From Methylothermaceae bacteria B42 (GTDB lineage: Bacteria > Pseudomonadota > Gammaproteobacteria > Methylococcales > Methylothermaceae): 64,000 nucleotides of DNA. A program made the position numbers and the translations under genes. Of the stretch, positions 25,972 through 35,689 are shown piece after piece (within the stretch, counting starts at the first letter, position 1; each line of letters starts with the position of its first letter). Below the pieces are notes generated by a model. It had not been told where the DNA came from. It saw only the letters and a program-made list of their open reading frames with translations, and searched no databases. The DNA lies in assembly GCA_001566965.1 (NCBI GenBank), contig LSNW01000002.1, forward strand, positions 1 to 64,000. Direction: 5' to 3'.

Positions 25972-27315
25972 TTACTTACCAATACAAAACTCTGAAAATA
26001 TCCTGCCCAATAAGTCTTCGGTAGTAACTTCACCGGTAATTTCACCCAATGCCTGTTGCGCCAGGCGCAGGTTTTCCGCGACCAATTCCGGCGCTTGCGC
26101 CGACGTTAGTTCTTCCCGCGCCTGGTCAATCCAGTCTCTGACCCGTTGCAACGCTTCCAGGTGGCGGCGGCGGGCGGCTAGGGTGTCTTCCGCTTCGGCT
26201 TCAAATCCCATGCTGGCTTTCAGATGCTCGCGCAAATTACTCACTCCCGCGCCGGTTTTGGCCGATAACCGGATGACTGTTTCTCCTTCTCTTTCTTCCA
26301 TACCAGGTGCTTGCCGAATCAAGTCAATCTTGTTTTTAATCCGGGTAATAGGGATTCCCGGAGGCAACGGCACACCTGCTTCTCCCTGACCACTGACCGT
26401 TGCATCTTCCACCAGCAAAATCCTGTCCGCCTTTTGCATTGCTTCTAGCGCCCGACGCATGCCTTCCTGCTCGATCACATCCCCGCCCTGGCGAATACCC
26501 GCGGTATCAATCACGCGCAAGGGCATGCCGTCAAGCTGGATGGTTTCGTGGAGCAAATCCCTTGTGGTCCCGGGCAGATGGGTGACGATAGCCGCATCAC
26601 GCTGTGCCAGACGGTTCAATAAGCTGGATTTGCCGGCATTGGGCTTGCCGGCAATCACCACAGTCATGCCTTCTTGCAATAAATGGCCTTGACGAGCACT
26701 CAGCTGTATCGCCTGCAATTGCTCTAAGAGATTTACCAATCGTGGAATAACATCACCCTCGGCGATAAAATCAATGTCTTCATCACTAAAATCAATGGCA
26801 GCTTCCACTTGGACCCGCAGCAAAGTTAGCTCTTCAACCAATGCCTTGATCCGGCGGGAAAATTCGCCTTCCAAAGAGCGCCCAGCGGCGTGGACCGCCT
26901 GCTGTGAGGTACTTTCGATGAGGGCGGCGATGGCTTCCGCCTGGGCCAAATCCAGTTTGCCGTTCAAAAACGCCCGGCGGCTGAACTCGCCCGGCTGGGC
27001 GGGACGGGCACCCAGTTGAAATACCCGTTTGAGCAGCATCTCCACCACCACGGGACTGCCGTGACAATGAAGCTCCAGGACATCTTCGCCGGTAAAAGAG
27101 GCGGGGGCGGGGAAATAGAGCGCTAGACCTTGATCGATTGGCATGCCGGACTCATCAAGGAAGGCCACAAAATGGGCCTGACGCGGCTGTAATTGCCGGT
27201 GAGTCAGCGACTTGGCTAAGGAAACGAGATCCGGGCCGGAAATACGAACCATTGCCACCGCCCCCCGCCCCGGTGGGGTGGCGGGGGCGGCAATGATGTC
27301 TTGGCCAGGAATCAA
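25972..27315 (-). CDS. mnmE: tRNA modification GTPase MnmE
   Basis: With MnmG this GTPase makes the 5-carboxymethylaminomethyl group on wobble U34 of some tRNAs. The protein has an N-terminal folate-binding domain (Ala-Thr-Pro-Pro-Gly-Arg-Gly). The inserted G domain has Gly-Lys-Pro-Asn-Ala-Gly-Lys-Ser-Ser, Asp-Thr-Ala-Gly and Asn-Lys-Ile-Asp, and the C-terminus is the conserved Phe-Cys-Ile-Gly-Lys. Start is uncertain: the TTG at 27315, overlapping the yidC stop, gives the usual N-terminal length (447 residues); a GTG at 27357 would add 14 residues that overlap yidC. Confidence 0.93.
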   Translation of the reverse strand: MIPGQDIIAAPATPPGRGAVAMVRISGPDLVSLAKSLTHRQLQPRQAHFVAFLDESGMPIDQGLALYFPAPASFTGEDVLELHCHGSPVVVEMLLKRVFQLGARPAQPGEFSRRAFLNGKLDLAQAEAIAALIESTSQQAVHAAGRSLEGEFSRRIKALVEELTLLRVQVEAAIDFSDEDIDFIAEGDVIPRLVNLLEQLQAIQLSARQGHLLQEGMTVVIAGKPNAGKSSLLNRLAQRDAAIVTHLPGTTRDLLHETIQLDGMPLRVIDTAGIRQGGDVIEQEGMRRALEAMQKADRILLVEDATVSGQGEAGVPLPPGIPITRIKNKIDLIRQAPGMEEREGETVIRLSAKTGAGVSNLREHLKASMGFEAEAEDTLAARRRHLEALQRVRDWIDQAREELTSAQAPELVAENLRLAQQALGEITGEVTTEDLLGRIFSEFCIGK

Positions 27316-28979
27316 GCGGGTTTGCTGCTCGCTTCGATTTTGCGGTTGATATACCACTGTTGAACAATAGACAGGGTATTATTCACCACCCAATAGAGCA
27401 CCAATCCGGCGGGGAAAAAGGCGAAAAAGACAGTGAAAATCAAAGGGAACATCTTCATCACCTGAGCCTGGACGGGATCAGCCGGCGGTGGACTCAGTTT
27501 TTGCTGAATCCACATGGTCAGGCCCATGAGCATGGGCAGAATGAAATAAGGATCGCGCGAAGTCAAATCATCCAACCACAGGACGAAAGGCACCTGCCGC
27601 AATTCGACACTTTCCACCAGTACCCAGTAGAGGGAAATAAACACGGGGATTTGTATCAGGATCGGCAGACATCCGCCCAAGGGATTGACCTTTTCTTGCC
27701 GGTAAAGCTGCATCAGGGCTTGATTGAATTTTTGCTTGTCGTCCCCGAAGCGCTCCTTCAGCGCCTGCATTTTTGGCTGCAGCTTGCGCATGTTGGCCAT
27801 GGAACGGTAACTGGCGGCCGACAAGGGATAAAACAGCGCCTTGATGACCACCGTGGTGGCAATAATCGCCCACCCCCAGTTGCCGAAATATTTATGGAAT
27901 TGTTCCAGCAGCCAGAAGATAGGTTTGGCGATGAACGTGAAAATGCCGAAGTCCACGGTCAGTTCCAGGCCTGGCGCTACCTTTTCCAACACCCGTTGCA
28001 GCTTGGGACCGATATAATAACGAACATTCAGGCTGGTGGATTCACCTGGCGCCAATGTGGTTGCGGGGGCGTAGGAACCAACGATGTAAGTCTGTTCCGG
28101 CAGAGGTTTGGTATAGAAGTGATTGAGTTGATTTTCCGGGGGCAGCCAGGCGGCGATGAAATAGTGTTGAATCATGGCGCACCAGCCACCTTCCGCCTCC
28201 CAGGTCAAGGGTAGATCTTCAATATCGTTGAAAGAAAACTTTTCATAAGGCTCGTCTGCCGTGCGGCAAGCCACGCCGGTGAAAGTTCGGATAAAGGTAT
28301 TGCCCTTTCTTTTAGCAGGGCGCTTGCGCTTCAATTGGCCGTATTGATGGGCTTTCCAGACAGCGGAAGTACCGTTGTCCACGTGATATTGAATTCCCAC
28401 CTCGTAACTGCCGGGCTTGAAAATGAAAGTCTTGGTGATCTTCAAGCCTTCGCCATTGGTCCAAATCAAGGGAATGCGCAGTTCAGATTGGCCAGGCTGC
28501 AATACAAACTCCCCGGGATTGCCTTGCCAGGGAACCGTATGCTTGGGCGCTATCTTTTCGTCGCCGAGAAATCCGGTTTGGGTCACAAACAAACCCACCG
28601 GATCATCGGTCAATAGCCTGACTGGCTGATCTGGATGTTTCTTGGAAACAGGATATTTCAGCAAATCGACAACCTTGATATCCCCGCCTAATAAATCAAT
28701 TTCCGCCCGCACCACATCGGTACGCACCACAATCCGTCCCGGGCTCGCCCGGGTTGGCACAGCAGCTGTTGCCTGCGGAGCAGTACCTTCTTCCGTGGCC
28801 GCCGTGGCAGCCACTTCCGGGGTGCCATCAGGGGCTGGAGGTGCTCCTACCGGTTGGGCACCAGCAGTTTGTTGTTGCAAGGCAGGGGGCCTGGGGCCGT
28901 AGTCTTGTTGCCACGCGCTCCATAGCATATAGCCTAAAAAGACAAAAAGGATGAACAGTAAGAATCTAAGATTATCCAT
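27312..28979 (-). CDS. yidC: Membrane protein insertase YidC
   Basis: YidC inserts and folds inner-membrane proteins, alone or with Sec. The 555-residue protein has an N-terminal anchor (about 4-20), a Pro/Ala-rich linker and a large periplasmic beta domain. The C-terminal five-helix insertase core follows (about 345-545), with the hydrophilic-groove Arg in Tyr-Arg-Ser-Met. ATG at 28979 follows GGAAAA and overlaps the yidD end by eight bases. The order rpmH, rnpA, yidD, yidC, mnmE is standard. Confidence 0.95.
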   Translation of the reverse strand: MDNLRFLLFILFVFLGYMLWSAWQQDYGPRPPALQQQTAGAQPVGAPPAPDGTPEVAATAATEEGTAPQATAAVPTRASPGRIVVRTDVVRAEIDLLGGDIKVVDLLKYPVSKKHPDQPVRLLTDDPVGLFVTQTGFLGDEKIAPKHTVPWQGNPGEFVLQPGQSELRIPLIWTNGEGLKITKTFIFKPGSYEVGIQYHVDNGTSAVWKAHQYGQLKRKRPAKRKGNTFIRTFTGVACRTADEPYEKFSFNDIEDLPLTWEAEGGWCAMIQHYFIAAWLPPENQLNHFYTKPLPEQTYIVGSYAPATTLAPGESTSLNVRYYIGPKLQRVLEKVAPGLELTVDFGIFTFIAKPIFWLLEQFHKYFGNWGWAIIATTVVIKALFYPLSAASYRSMANMRKLQPKMQALKERFGDDKQKFNQALMQLYRQEKVNPLGGCLPILIQIPVFISLYWVLVESVELRQVPFVLWLDDLTSRDPYFILPMLMGLTMWIQQKLSPPPADPVQAQVMKMFPLIFTVFFAFFPAGLVLYWVVNNTLSIVQQWYINRKIEASSKPA

Positions 28980-29250
28980 GTTGTTTTTTTCCAAGTTTCT
29001 CCGGGACAGGGTCCAGTCCGCCAGGATGCCAGGGATGACACCGCAAAAGCCGGCGGATAGCGAGCCAACTGCCAGTCAAGGCGCCATATTGTTCAATGGC
29101 GGAGAGTGCATAATGGGAACAAGTAGGATGAAAACGGCATTGATTGCCCAACCACGGGCTGAGAAAAAACCGGTAACCGTGAATCACCGTCTTCAAGACG
29201 ACGGATAGGCCGCTATTAATCGCTGCCAATGCTTTGCTAATGATTCCCAT
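28972..29250 (-). CDS. yidD: Membrane protein insertion efficiency factor YidD
   Basis: The 92-residue protein has the family signature: Tyr-Arg-Phe-Phe-Leu-Ser-Pro, [11 protein letters not shown] and His-Pro-Trp-His-Pro-Gly-Gly. It helps YidC insert proteins. The ATG at 29250 lies 58 bases inside rnpA. A later start (for example GTG at 29187) would avoid the overlap but would shorten the N-terminal helix. Confidence 0.92.
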   Translation of the reverse strand: MGIISKALAAINSGLSVVLKTVIHGYRFFLSPWLGNQCRFHPTCSHYALSAIEQYGALTGSWLAIRRLLRCHPWHPGGLDPVPEKLGKKQHG

Positions 29251-29558
29251 AATTCTTTATTATCGGCTTTCGCTGCTGCCGGTTTTGCCATTGCCACGAT
29301 ATCCACGGCCGGTAATTGGTACTGATGCAAGCGGAAACTTTCCCGAATTAGCCGCTTCAGGCGATTACGCGCCACTGCGTGTTTGATTTTCTTTTTTGAG
29401 AGTGCCAGCCCTAACCGCGCATAATCCTTATCGTTAGGCCGCATCAGAATGGTAAAATAGGCATCGCTCGAAGCCTGAGCCTGGCTGAAAACATAGTCAT
29501 ATTCCGCCGCCCGCAGTAACCTCCGGCTTTTTGGAAAGGTGAAACGTTCGCCTGCCAA
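29193..29558 (-). CDS. rnpA: Ribonuclease P protein component
   Basis: RnpA binds the RNase P RNA and helps process tRNA 5' ends. The 121-residue basic protein has the core Lys-Lys-x-Lys-His-Ala-Val-Ala-Arg-Asn-Arg-Leu-Lys-Arg-Leu-Ile-Arg-Glu (the RNR motif) and the N-terminal Arg-Arg-Leu-Leu. TTG at 29558 is the only start near the usual length, eight bases after the rpmH stop. Confidence 0.92.
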   Translation of the reverse strand: MAGERFTFPKSRRLLRAAEYDYVFSQAQASSDAYFTILMRPNDKDYARLGLALSKKKIKHAVARNRLKRLIRESFRLHQYQLPAVDIVAMAKPAAAKADNKELWESLAKHWQRLIAAYPSS

Positions 29559-29566
29559 AAAATGGA

Positions 29567-29701
29567 TTAGAGCGCCAACCGGGCCCGCCCTTTGGCTCTG
29601 CGCGAAGCAATCACTTTACGCCCACCTTTGGTGCGCATCCGGGCGCGGAATCCGTGGGTGCGTACACGCTTGATTTTGCTGGGTTGATAGGTTCTTTTCA
29701 T
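29567..29701 (-). CDS. rpmH: 50S ribosomal protein L34
   Basis: The 44-residue product starts Met-Lys-Arg-Thr-Tyr-Gln-Pro-Ser-Lys and contains the L34 signature [13 protein letters not shown]. It is a very basic protein of the large ribosomal subunit. It is first in the rpmH-rnpA-yidD-yidC-mnmE operon and has a near-consensus promoter. Confidence 0.97.
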   Translation of the reverse strand: MKRTYQPSKIKRVRTHGFRARMRTKGGRKVIASRRAKGRARLAL

Positions 29702-29752
29702 CGTTTCCGGCCTTCAGTTAATTATTTGATAAATATAGAAAAAAGACAAAGA

Positions 29753-29781
29753 ATAATACGCACAGTCGGGGTAAATGTCAA
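29753..29781 (-). promoter_or_regulatory. Sigma-70 promoter of the rpmH operon
   Basis: On the minus strand, a perfect -35 TTGACA (29776-29781), a 17-base spacer and -10 TATTAT (29753-29758) lie about 50 bases before the rpmH start. This is one of the best core promoters in the window. Confidence 0.8.
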
Positions 29782-29911
29782 TGCTGCCCGCCGCAGCCAA
29801 ATCCGGTATAGTATTCTCCCCACTGCGGAAAAGGCTGGAAATCATGGCAAATATCAACCTGCCATGTTGCCCGAAATACGACGAATTCTAACCCTGTTAG
29901 GCCAACATCCC

Positions 29912-31240
29912 ATGAGCGACCTCTGGAACCATTGCATCCAAAAACTCGAAAATGAAATCCCGCCGCAGCAATTCAACACTTGGATTCGCCCTTTGCAGGC
30001 GGTGGAAAACGGCGGAGAATTGAAGTTGCTGGCGCCCAACCGTTTTGTTCTGGATTGGGTCAAAGATCATTTTTTCGACCAAATCAACGCTGCCTTGCCG
30101 AAAAATAATGGCCATCACACCCGGGTCACCTTGGAAATCGGCGCCCGCGAGGATAACACCCCCGCCCCGAGTCGCCCGACTTTCGGCGCCAAAAAAGCGA
30201 AACCTGAGAAACAGCCGGTTAGCCACAACCTCAACTCTGCTTTCACCTTCGCTACTTTCGTGGAAGGCAAATCCAATCAATTCGCCAAGGCCGCCGCCAT
30301 GCAGGTGGCGGAAAATGTCGGCAACGCCTACAACCCGCTCTTTATTTATGGCGGTGTGGGTTTAGGCAAGACCCACTTGATGCACGCCATTGGCAATATG
30401 ATTCTGCAACAAAATCCCAATGCCAGCGTGGTTTATCTCCACTCCGAGCGGTTTGTGTCGGATATGGTTAGCGCCCTGCAGCACAATGCCATCAACGCCT
30501 TTAAGGAATATTACCGGTCCCTGGATGCATTATTGATTGACGATATTCAATTTTTCGCCGGCAAGGAACGTTCCCAGGAAGAATTTTTCCATACCTTCAA
30601 CACCCTGCTGGAAAACAAACGCCAGGTCGTCCTCACCTGCGACCGTTATCCGAAGGAAATCGATGGTTTGGAGGAACGCCTCAAATCCCGCTTTGGTTGG
30701 GGCTTGCCGGTGGCCATCGAGCCTCCTGACCTGGAAACAAGAGTCGCTATTTTGCTGGCAAAGGCCCAAAATTGGGGCGTGACCCTGCCCCCGGATGTGG
30801 CTTTTTTCATCGGTAAAAGGATCCGCTCCAACATCCGCGAGTTGGAAGGCGCGCTGAGGCGGGTGATTGCCCGGGCGCAATTCACGGGCGACCCGATCAC
30901 CCTGGAATTCACCAAAGACGCCCTGCGGGATTTGATCGCGGTTCAGGACAAGCTCGTCAGTGTGGATAACATTCAGAAAACCGTGGCGGAATATTACAAA
31001 ATCCGCGTGGCGGATTTGTTATCCAACCGGCGCACCCGCTCTATTACCCGTCCCCGGCAAATTGCCATGGCCTTGGCGAAAGAACTGACCAATCACAGCT
31101 TGCCCGAAATAGGCGAATTCTTTAGCGGACGGGATCATACTACGGTACTCCATGCCTGTCGCAAGGTGGCGGAGCTGAAAGAAACCGATAGTAAAATCGC
31201 TGAAGATTACGCCACCTTGCTCCATATGCTAACTAACTAA
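29912..31240 (+). CDS. dnaA: Chromosomal replication initiator DnaA
   Basis: DnaA binds DnaA boxes at oriC and opens the duplex. The 442-residue protein has the N-terminal DnaB-contact domain (starting Met-Ser-Asp-Leu-Trp), a variable linker and the AAA+ domain with Walker A Gly-Gly-Val-Gly-Leu-Gly-Lys-Thr-His and Walker B Leu-Leu-Ile-Asp-Asp-Ile. The C-terminal helix-turn-helix carries [10 protein letters not shown]. ATG at 29912 is clear; the frame upstream is shadow of rpmH. No DnaA box was found in the 210 bases before it. A TATAGT at 29807-29812 may be its -10. Confidence 0.97.
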   Translation: MSDLWNHCIQKLENEIPPQQFNTWIRPLQAVENGGELKLLAPNRFVLDWVKDHFFDQINAALPKNNGHHTRVTLEIGAREDNTPAPSRPTFGAKKAKPEKQPVSHNLNSAFTFATFVEGKSNQFAKAAAMQVAENVGNAYNPLFIYGGVGLGKTHLMHAIGNMILQQNPNASVVYLHSERFVSDMVSALQHNAINAFKEYYRSLDALLIDDIQFFAGKERSQEEFFHTFNTLLENKRQVVLTCDRYPKEIDGLEERLKSRFGWGLPVAIEPPDLETRVAILLAKAQNWGVTLPPDVAFFIGKRIRSNIRELEGALRRVIARAQFTGDPITLEFTKDALRDLIAVQDKLVSVDNIQKTVAEYYKIRVADLLSNRRTRSITRPRQIAMALAKELTNHSLPEIGEFFSGRDHTTVLHACRKVAELKETDSKIAEDYATLLHMLTN

Positions 31241-31253
31241 AAATCACAACCCA

Positions 31254-32351
31254 ATGCAGTTTTCCATTGCCCGAGAAAATCTATTAGAAGCTTTGCAAAA
31301 GGTGGTGGGCGTTATTGAAAGACGCCAGACCCTACCTATTTTGTCCAACGTCTTGCTCCGCGTGAAAGACGGAAGACTGACCTTGATTGGCACCGATCTG
31401 GAAATCGAGCTTATCGCCACAACCGAAATATCCGGACAAAATGGCGAGACGACTGTGGCAGCCCGCAAATTGCTCGATATCTGCCGGTTGCTTCCTACTG
31501 GTACGGTAATCCACAGCGAATTGAAGGAAGAAAAATCCCTGGAAATCAAAGCTGGACGCAGCCGCTTTTCCCTGGTCACGCTGCCCAGCGATAACTTTCC
31601 GGAATTCTCGCTTGGCGAAGTGACTGCCGAAGTGCAATTGAGCGGCGAAGCGCTAAAAAAACTGCTGGCCAAAACCCTCTATGCCATGGCCCAACAAGAT
31701 GTACGTTATTACCTCAATGGCCTGCTTTTGGAGATGGAAGGGCAGGCAATCCGGGCGGTGGCATCTGACGGCCACCGGCTGGCCTGGTGCGAGCAAAACC
31801 TGGCGGAACCTGTGGCAACCATTGCTCAACCCATACTCCCCCGCAAAGGAGTACAGGAATTGTTTCGCCTGCTGGATGGCGAGGAAACCATTTCAATCCA
31901 GCTCAGTTCAAACAATATACGGGTTGAATTGCCTGCAGTGATATTTTTCTGCAAATTAATTGATGGCCGCTACCCCGACTACCGGCGGGTTTTCCCTCAA
32001 GACATCCACCGGATTTTGATATGCAACCGGCAAGAATTAAAAGACGCTGTCAGCCGGGTTTCCATTCTTTCCAACGAACAATTCAAAGGGATTCGTCTGG
32101 AGGCAGGGTCTAATATATTGAAGCTCAGCGCCCACAACCCGGATCAGGAAGAAGCCGAAGAAGAATTGGAAGTCAATTTCCAGGGCGAGCCATTTCATGC
32201 CGGCTACAACGCCAGCTACCTGGGTGACGCTCTGGCCCATATTGATTCAGAAGAAGTACGCCTGTCCTTTGCCGATCAGACTTTTAGCTGTTTGATTGAA
32301 GATCCCGAAGACCCCAGCGTCCGCTTTATCGTCATGCCCATGCGGCTGTGA
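31254..32351 (+). CDS. dnaN: DNA polymerase III beta subunit (sliding clamp)
   Basis: The ring clamp holds polymerase on DNA. The 365-residue protein has three similar domains and the conserved start Met-Gln-Phe-Ser-Ile-Ala-Arg-Glu-Asn-Leu-Leu-Glu. It also has Ser-Asp-Gly-His-Arg-Leu-Ala and the C-terminal Val-Met-Pro-Met-Arg-Leu of the peptide-binding groove. It begins 13 bases after dnaA. Unlike the usual order, neither recF nor gyrB follows; the dcw cluster faces it. Confidence 0.97.
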   Translation: MQFSIARENLLEALQKVVGVIERRQTLPILSNVLLRVKDGRLTLIGTDLEIELIATTEISGQNGETTVAARKLLDICRLLPTGTVIHSELKEEKSLEIKAGRSRFSLVTLPSDNFPEFSLGEVTAEVQLSGEALKKLLAKTLYAMAQQDVRYYLNGLLLEMEGQAIRAVASDGHRLAWCEQNLAEPVATIAQPILPRKGVQELFRLLDGEETISIQLSSNNIRVELPAVIFFCKLIDGRYPDYRRVFPQDIHRILICNRQELKDAVSRVSILSNEQFKGIRLEAGSNILKLSAHNPDQEEAEEELEVNFQGEPFHAGYNASYLGDALAHIDSEEVRLSFADQTFSCLIEDPEDPSVRFIVMPMRL

Positions 32352-32408
32352 TGCCCTATGGACAAATAGGGTGGTTTGACTGTCAAACTACTCTTGGTTG
32401 TATATAAA

Positions 32409-32441
32409 GCTCTGAATAATTCATCCCTGAATTCTCAGAGC
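32409..32441 (-). terminator. Hairpin between dnaN and ftsZ
   Basis: A 7-bp stem (GCTCTGA/TCAGAGC) with a smaller inner pairing (ATTC/GAAT) lies in the 177-base convergent gap. On the minus strand it is followed by TTTATA, so it may end the long dcw transcript. The T run is short. Confidence 0.4.
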
Positions 32442-32528
32442 GCAAAACAATCCCTTGCAGCGACTGATTTTGGCAACACTTCCCTGTGTCGCAGGAAACT
32501 CAGAATAAATCATAATTTCCTTAATCCA

Positions 32529-33695
32529 TTAATCCGCTTGCCGCCGCAAAAAAGCGGGGATATCCAGATAGTCCAGGTCTTCCGCTTGCCCGCCGGAAGC
32601 AGGCACCCGCACTTCCCGGGTCCGCTCGGGGGGTTGCTTGCGAATCACAGTGGGCCGATCCAGCTTGTCGTAATCCACTTCGCCACTGGTGTTCTTTTCC
32701 ACCAGTTTGACTGGGGGTTCCACAGCAGTTGACTTGGCGCCAGCCAGTCCCGTCGCTACCACGGTCACCCGCACCTCGTCCTGCAAATCCGGGTCAATCA
32801 CGGTACCCACCACAACCACGGCATCCTCGGAAGCGTATTCCTTAACCGTGTTACCAACCACGTCGAACTCGCCAATAGAGAGATCCAGGCCACCAGTAAT
32901 GTTGACCAGCACGCCCCGCGCGCCTTGCAAGTTAACATCTTCCAGCAAAGGACTGGAGATAGCCCGCCGGGCGGCTTCCTTCGCCCGGCCTTCACCGCTG
33001 GCGGCGCCGGTGCCCATCATCGCCATGCCCATTTCCGACATCACCGTACGAACGTCAGCGAAATCCACGTTAATCAAGCCCGGCCGGGTAATCAGTTCGG
33101 CAATGCCCTGCACCGCCCCAAGCAACACGTCATTGGCGGAAGCAAAGGCTTGTAGCAGGCTGGACTCTTCACCCAACACTTGCAGCAGTTTTTCGTTGGG
33201 AATGGTGATTAAGGAATCCACATATTGACCCAGTTCTTCGATTCCCTTTTCGGCAATGGCCAAACGTTTGCCGCCTTCAAACGGGAACGGTTTGGTCACC
33301 ACCGCCACGGTTAGCACGCCCAAATCCTTGGCGATTTCGGCAAATACCGGCGCGGCTCCGGTCCCGGTACCGCCCCCCATGCCGGCCGTCAAGAAAACCA
33401 TATCGGCGCCGTGAATCATCTCCTGAATCCGGTCCCGGTCGTCCATCGCCGCTTGCTTGCCCACTTCTGGGTTGGCGCCGGCGCCAAGTCCCTTGGTCAA
33501 TTCACTGCCAATCTGCAACACCGTCTTGGCTGACGATTTACGCAAGGCTTGAGCATCGGTATTGGCGCAAATAAAATCCACCCCATCGATGCTGCTGCTC
33601 ACCATATGATCCACAGCGTTGCTGCCCCCGCCGCCAATGCCAATCACTTTAATGACCGCGTTCTGGCTATAGTCGTCTACAATTTCAAATGTCAT
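32529..33695 (-). CDS. ftsZ: Cell division protein FtsZ
   Basis: This tubulin-like GTPase forms the Z ring. The 388-residue product has the nucleotide loop [10 protein letters not shown], the T7 loop Asn-Val-Asp-Phe-Ala-Asp and the C-terminal peptide Asp-Ile-Pro-Ala-Phe-Leu-Arg-Arg-Gln, which binds FtsA and ZipA. A strong ribosome site (GAGGAGA) precedes the ATG, as expected for a highly made protein. It is last in the dcw cluster; lpxC does not follow. Confidence 0.98.
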   Translation of the reverse strand: MTFEIVDDYSQNAVIKVIGIGGGGSNAVDHMVSSSIDGVDFICANTDAQALRKSSAKTVLQIGSELTKGLGAGANPEVGKQAAMDDRDRIQEMIHGADMVFLTAGMGGGTGTGAAPVFAEIAKDLGVLTVAVVTKPFPFEGGKRLAIAEKGIEELGQYVDSLITIPNEKLLQVLGEESSLLQAFASANDVLLGAVQGIAELITRPGLINVDFADVRTVMSEMGMAMMGTGAASGEGRAKEAARRAISSPLLEDVNLQGARGVLVNITGGLDLSIGEFDVVGNTVKEYASEDAVVVVGTVIDPDLQDEVRVTVVATGLAGAKSTAVEPPVKLVEKNTSGEVDYDKLDRPTVIRKQPPERTREVRVPASGGQAEDLDYLDIPAFLRRQAD

Positions 33696-33747
33696 CTTTC
33701 TCTCCTCGTCTGATTAATAAAATATAGACCCTATTCAAGTTCTACCC

Positions 33748-34986
33748 CTAAAAATTACCCCGGAACCAACTACACATCCGTTGCCAAATCGCTGATAGCG
33801 TGGAACTCCCGCCCGCCAGCTTTTGCAGCGATGATTGATTTTCATAACCAAACAGCAGCAACCCCACCCCTGTCGAATAAGCGGGATTGCGAATCACATC
33901 GGTCAAGCCGGTGACATGGCGTGGCATGCCTATCCGCACTGGCATATGAAAAATTTCTTCCGCCAACTCCACCAGCCCTGTCACTTTGGAACTGCCACCC
34001 GTCAGCACAATGCCGCCGGCAATCAGATCTTCAAAGCCGCTGCGGCGCAGCTCCGACTGCACCAGCAGCATCAATTCCTCACAGCGTGGTTCGACAATCT
34101 CGGCCAAATGATGGCGGGAAATCCGCCGAGGCGGCCGGTCGCCAATGCTGGGGACTTCAATCATATCGTCGATGTCCGCCAACTGGGTCAGGGCGCTGGC
34201 GTATTCAATTTTGATTCTTTCCGCGTGATGGGTGGGTGTTCTGAGCGCCACCGCAATATCATTGGTAATCTGATCTCCGGCGATGGGAATCACGGCGGTG
34301 TGACGGATGGCGCCATCGGTGAATACCGCGATATCGGTGGTTCCCCCGCCGATATCCACCAGACACACCCCAAGATTTTTCTCATCCTCGCTCAATACCG
34401 CATAACACGAAGCTAGCTGCTCGAGAATAATGTCCTCCACTTCCAGGCCGCAGCGGCGAATGCACTTGACAAGATTCTGGGCGGCGCTAACCGCGCCGCT
34501 GATGATATGTACCTTGGCTTCCAGGCGGATACCGGCCATGCCCACCGGCTCTTTAATGCCGTTTTGGCTGTCGATAATGTATTCCTGGGGAAGAATGTGG
34601 AGAATCTTCTGATCAGCGGGGATAGCCACCGCCCGGGCGGAGTCAATGACCCGGTCCACATCCGCCTGCCCGACCTCCTTGTCCTTGATGGCGACAATCC
34701 CGTGGGAATTCAGGCTGCGTATATGACTGCCAGCGATGCCCACATAAACGGAATGGATCTGGTAGCCAGCCATGAGCTCGGCCTCTTCCACGGCCCGTTG
34801 GATAGCTTGCACCGTGGCTTCCAGGTTAACCACCACCCCTTTCTTCAACCCCGTGGAGGGATGCACGCCGATACCGACGATTTCGATTTCGTTTTCTTCC
34901 GTATTGATTTCGCCAACAATGGCGGCCACCTTGGAAGTGCCGATATCCAATCCCACAATAAAATTTCTTTCTTTACGTTTTGCCAT
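33748..34986 (-). CDS. ftsA: Cell division protein FtsA
   Basis: The actin-like protein tethers FtsZ to the membrane. The 412-residue product has Asp-Ile-Gly-Thr-Ser-Lys near the N-terminus and Val-Asp-Ile-Gly-Gly-Gly-Thr-Thr-Asp (phosphate loops). It ends in an amphipathic membrane-binding helix (Ile-Trp-Gln-Arg-Met-Cys-Ser-Trp-Phe). The ATG at 34986 gives the standard start Met-Ala-Lys-Arg; the frame further up is ftsQ shadow. It lies four bases after ftsQ and 52 before ftsZ. Confidence 0.97.
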   Translation of the reverse strand: MAKRKERNFIVGLDIGTSKVAAIVGEINTEENEIEIVGIGVHPSTGLKKGVVVNLEATVQAIQRAVEEAELMAGYQIHSVYVGIAGSHIRSLNSHGIVAIKDKEVGQADVDRVIDSARAVAIPADQKILHILPQEYIIDSQNGIKEPVGMAGIRLEAKVHIISGAVSAAQNLVKCIRRCGLEVEDIILEQLASCYAVLSEDEKNLGVCLVDIGGGTTDIAVFTDGAIRHTAVIPIAGDQITNDIAVALRTPTHHAERIKIEYASALTQLADIDDMIEVPSIGDRPPRRISRHHLAEIVEPRCEELMLLVQSELRRSGFEDLIAGGIVLTGGSSKVTGLVELAEEIFHMPVRIGMPRHVTGLTDVIRNPAYSTGVGLLLFGYENQSSLQKLAGGSSTLSAIWQRMCSWFRGNF

Positions 34987-34990
34987 ACTG

Positions 34991-35689
34991 TTACCGTGAA
35001 TCTTTGCGGCCGGATACCTTCCAGAGCACGGAAAAACCATGATCGTAGCGGGCATCCAACCGCCGCACTTTTTTTAGCCGCTTCTCGCCCAATTGTTTCA
35101 GGGATGTCGCCACCGTTTGAAAAGCCGTCAATGGATTTTTTCTCCCCAACACCATCTCCATGCCACCATTTAAAGTCACCCGCCAACTGCGGCGCGGATC
35201 CACTTCCAAACGCAAGACTTGCAATCCCAATGGTTTCAGAGCGGCAACCATTTGCTCATAGGCCTCAAACAGCCTTGTTTGATAACCATCGGGGCCAACT
35301 AATACAGGCAGCCTGTCATATTCCTTCAACTCTGGCGGAATGAAGCTGTCTCCCCGGTGATTCATCAAAGCTTCTTTCCCCCAACGCAGATATGGCGTTT
35401 GTTCCCAGACCCGCAGCACCAAGGTGTCGGGCCACTGCCTTTCCACCCGGACGCGATCAACCCAAGGCAGGGCTTGTACCGCCTGGGTGACAACCGCCAA
35501 ATCCACGTTCCAATAATTGGCAAGCAAAGGCGCCAGCACCTTGCGGATTTGCGGAAGGCGCAAATGGTGCAGTTCCCCTTCAATCCGCACATAGCGAATA
35601 GGCATGGTCTGCATGGCGCTCCAGGCCAACCAGACCAGGGAAGCCGTGCCCGCCATCCAGGCAGTGAGACGAACGGGGTCAACTCTCAT
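34991..35689 (-). CDS. ftsQ: Cell division protein FtsQ
   Basis: The bitopic protein links cytoplasmic and periplasmic parts of the divisome with FtsB/FtsL. The 232-residue product has one membrane helix (about 8-28), a POTRA domain (about 33-100, beginning Ile-Arg-Tyr-Val-Arg-Ile-Glu-Gly) and a beta domain. The start overlaps the ddl end by 11 bases. Confidence 0.93.
   Translation of the reverse strand: MRVDPVRLTAWMAGTASLVWLAWSAMQTMPIRYVRIEGELHHLRLPQIRKVLAPLLANYWNVDLAVVTQAVQALPWVDRVRVERQWPDTLVLRVWEQTPYLRWGKEALMNHRGDSFIPPELKEYDRLPVLVGPDGYQTRLFEAYEQMVAALKPLGLQVLRLEVDPRRSWRVTLNGGMEMVLGRKNPLTAFQTVATSLKQLGEKRLKKVRRLDARYDHGFSVLWKVSGRKDSR

Noticed and set aside
27360-28214. 284-residue open frame opposite yidC
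   Set aside because: Antisense shadow of yidC; the composition is unlike a real protein (His/Gln/Arg-rich).
29702-29911. oriC between rpmH and dnaA
   Set aside because: This is the common location in pseudomonads, but no TTATCCACA-type box was found on either strand; only promoters are seen.
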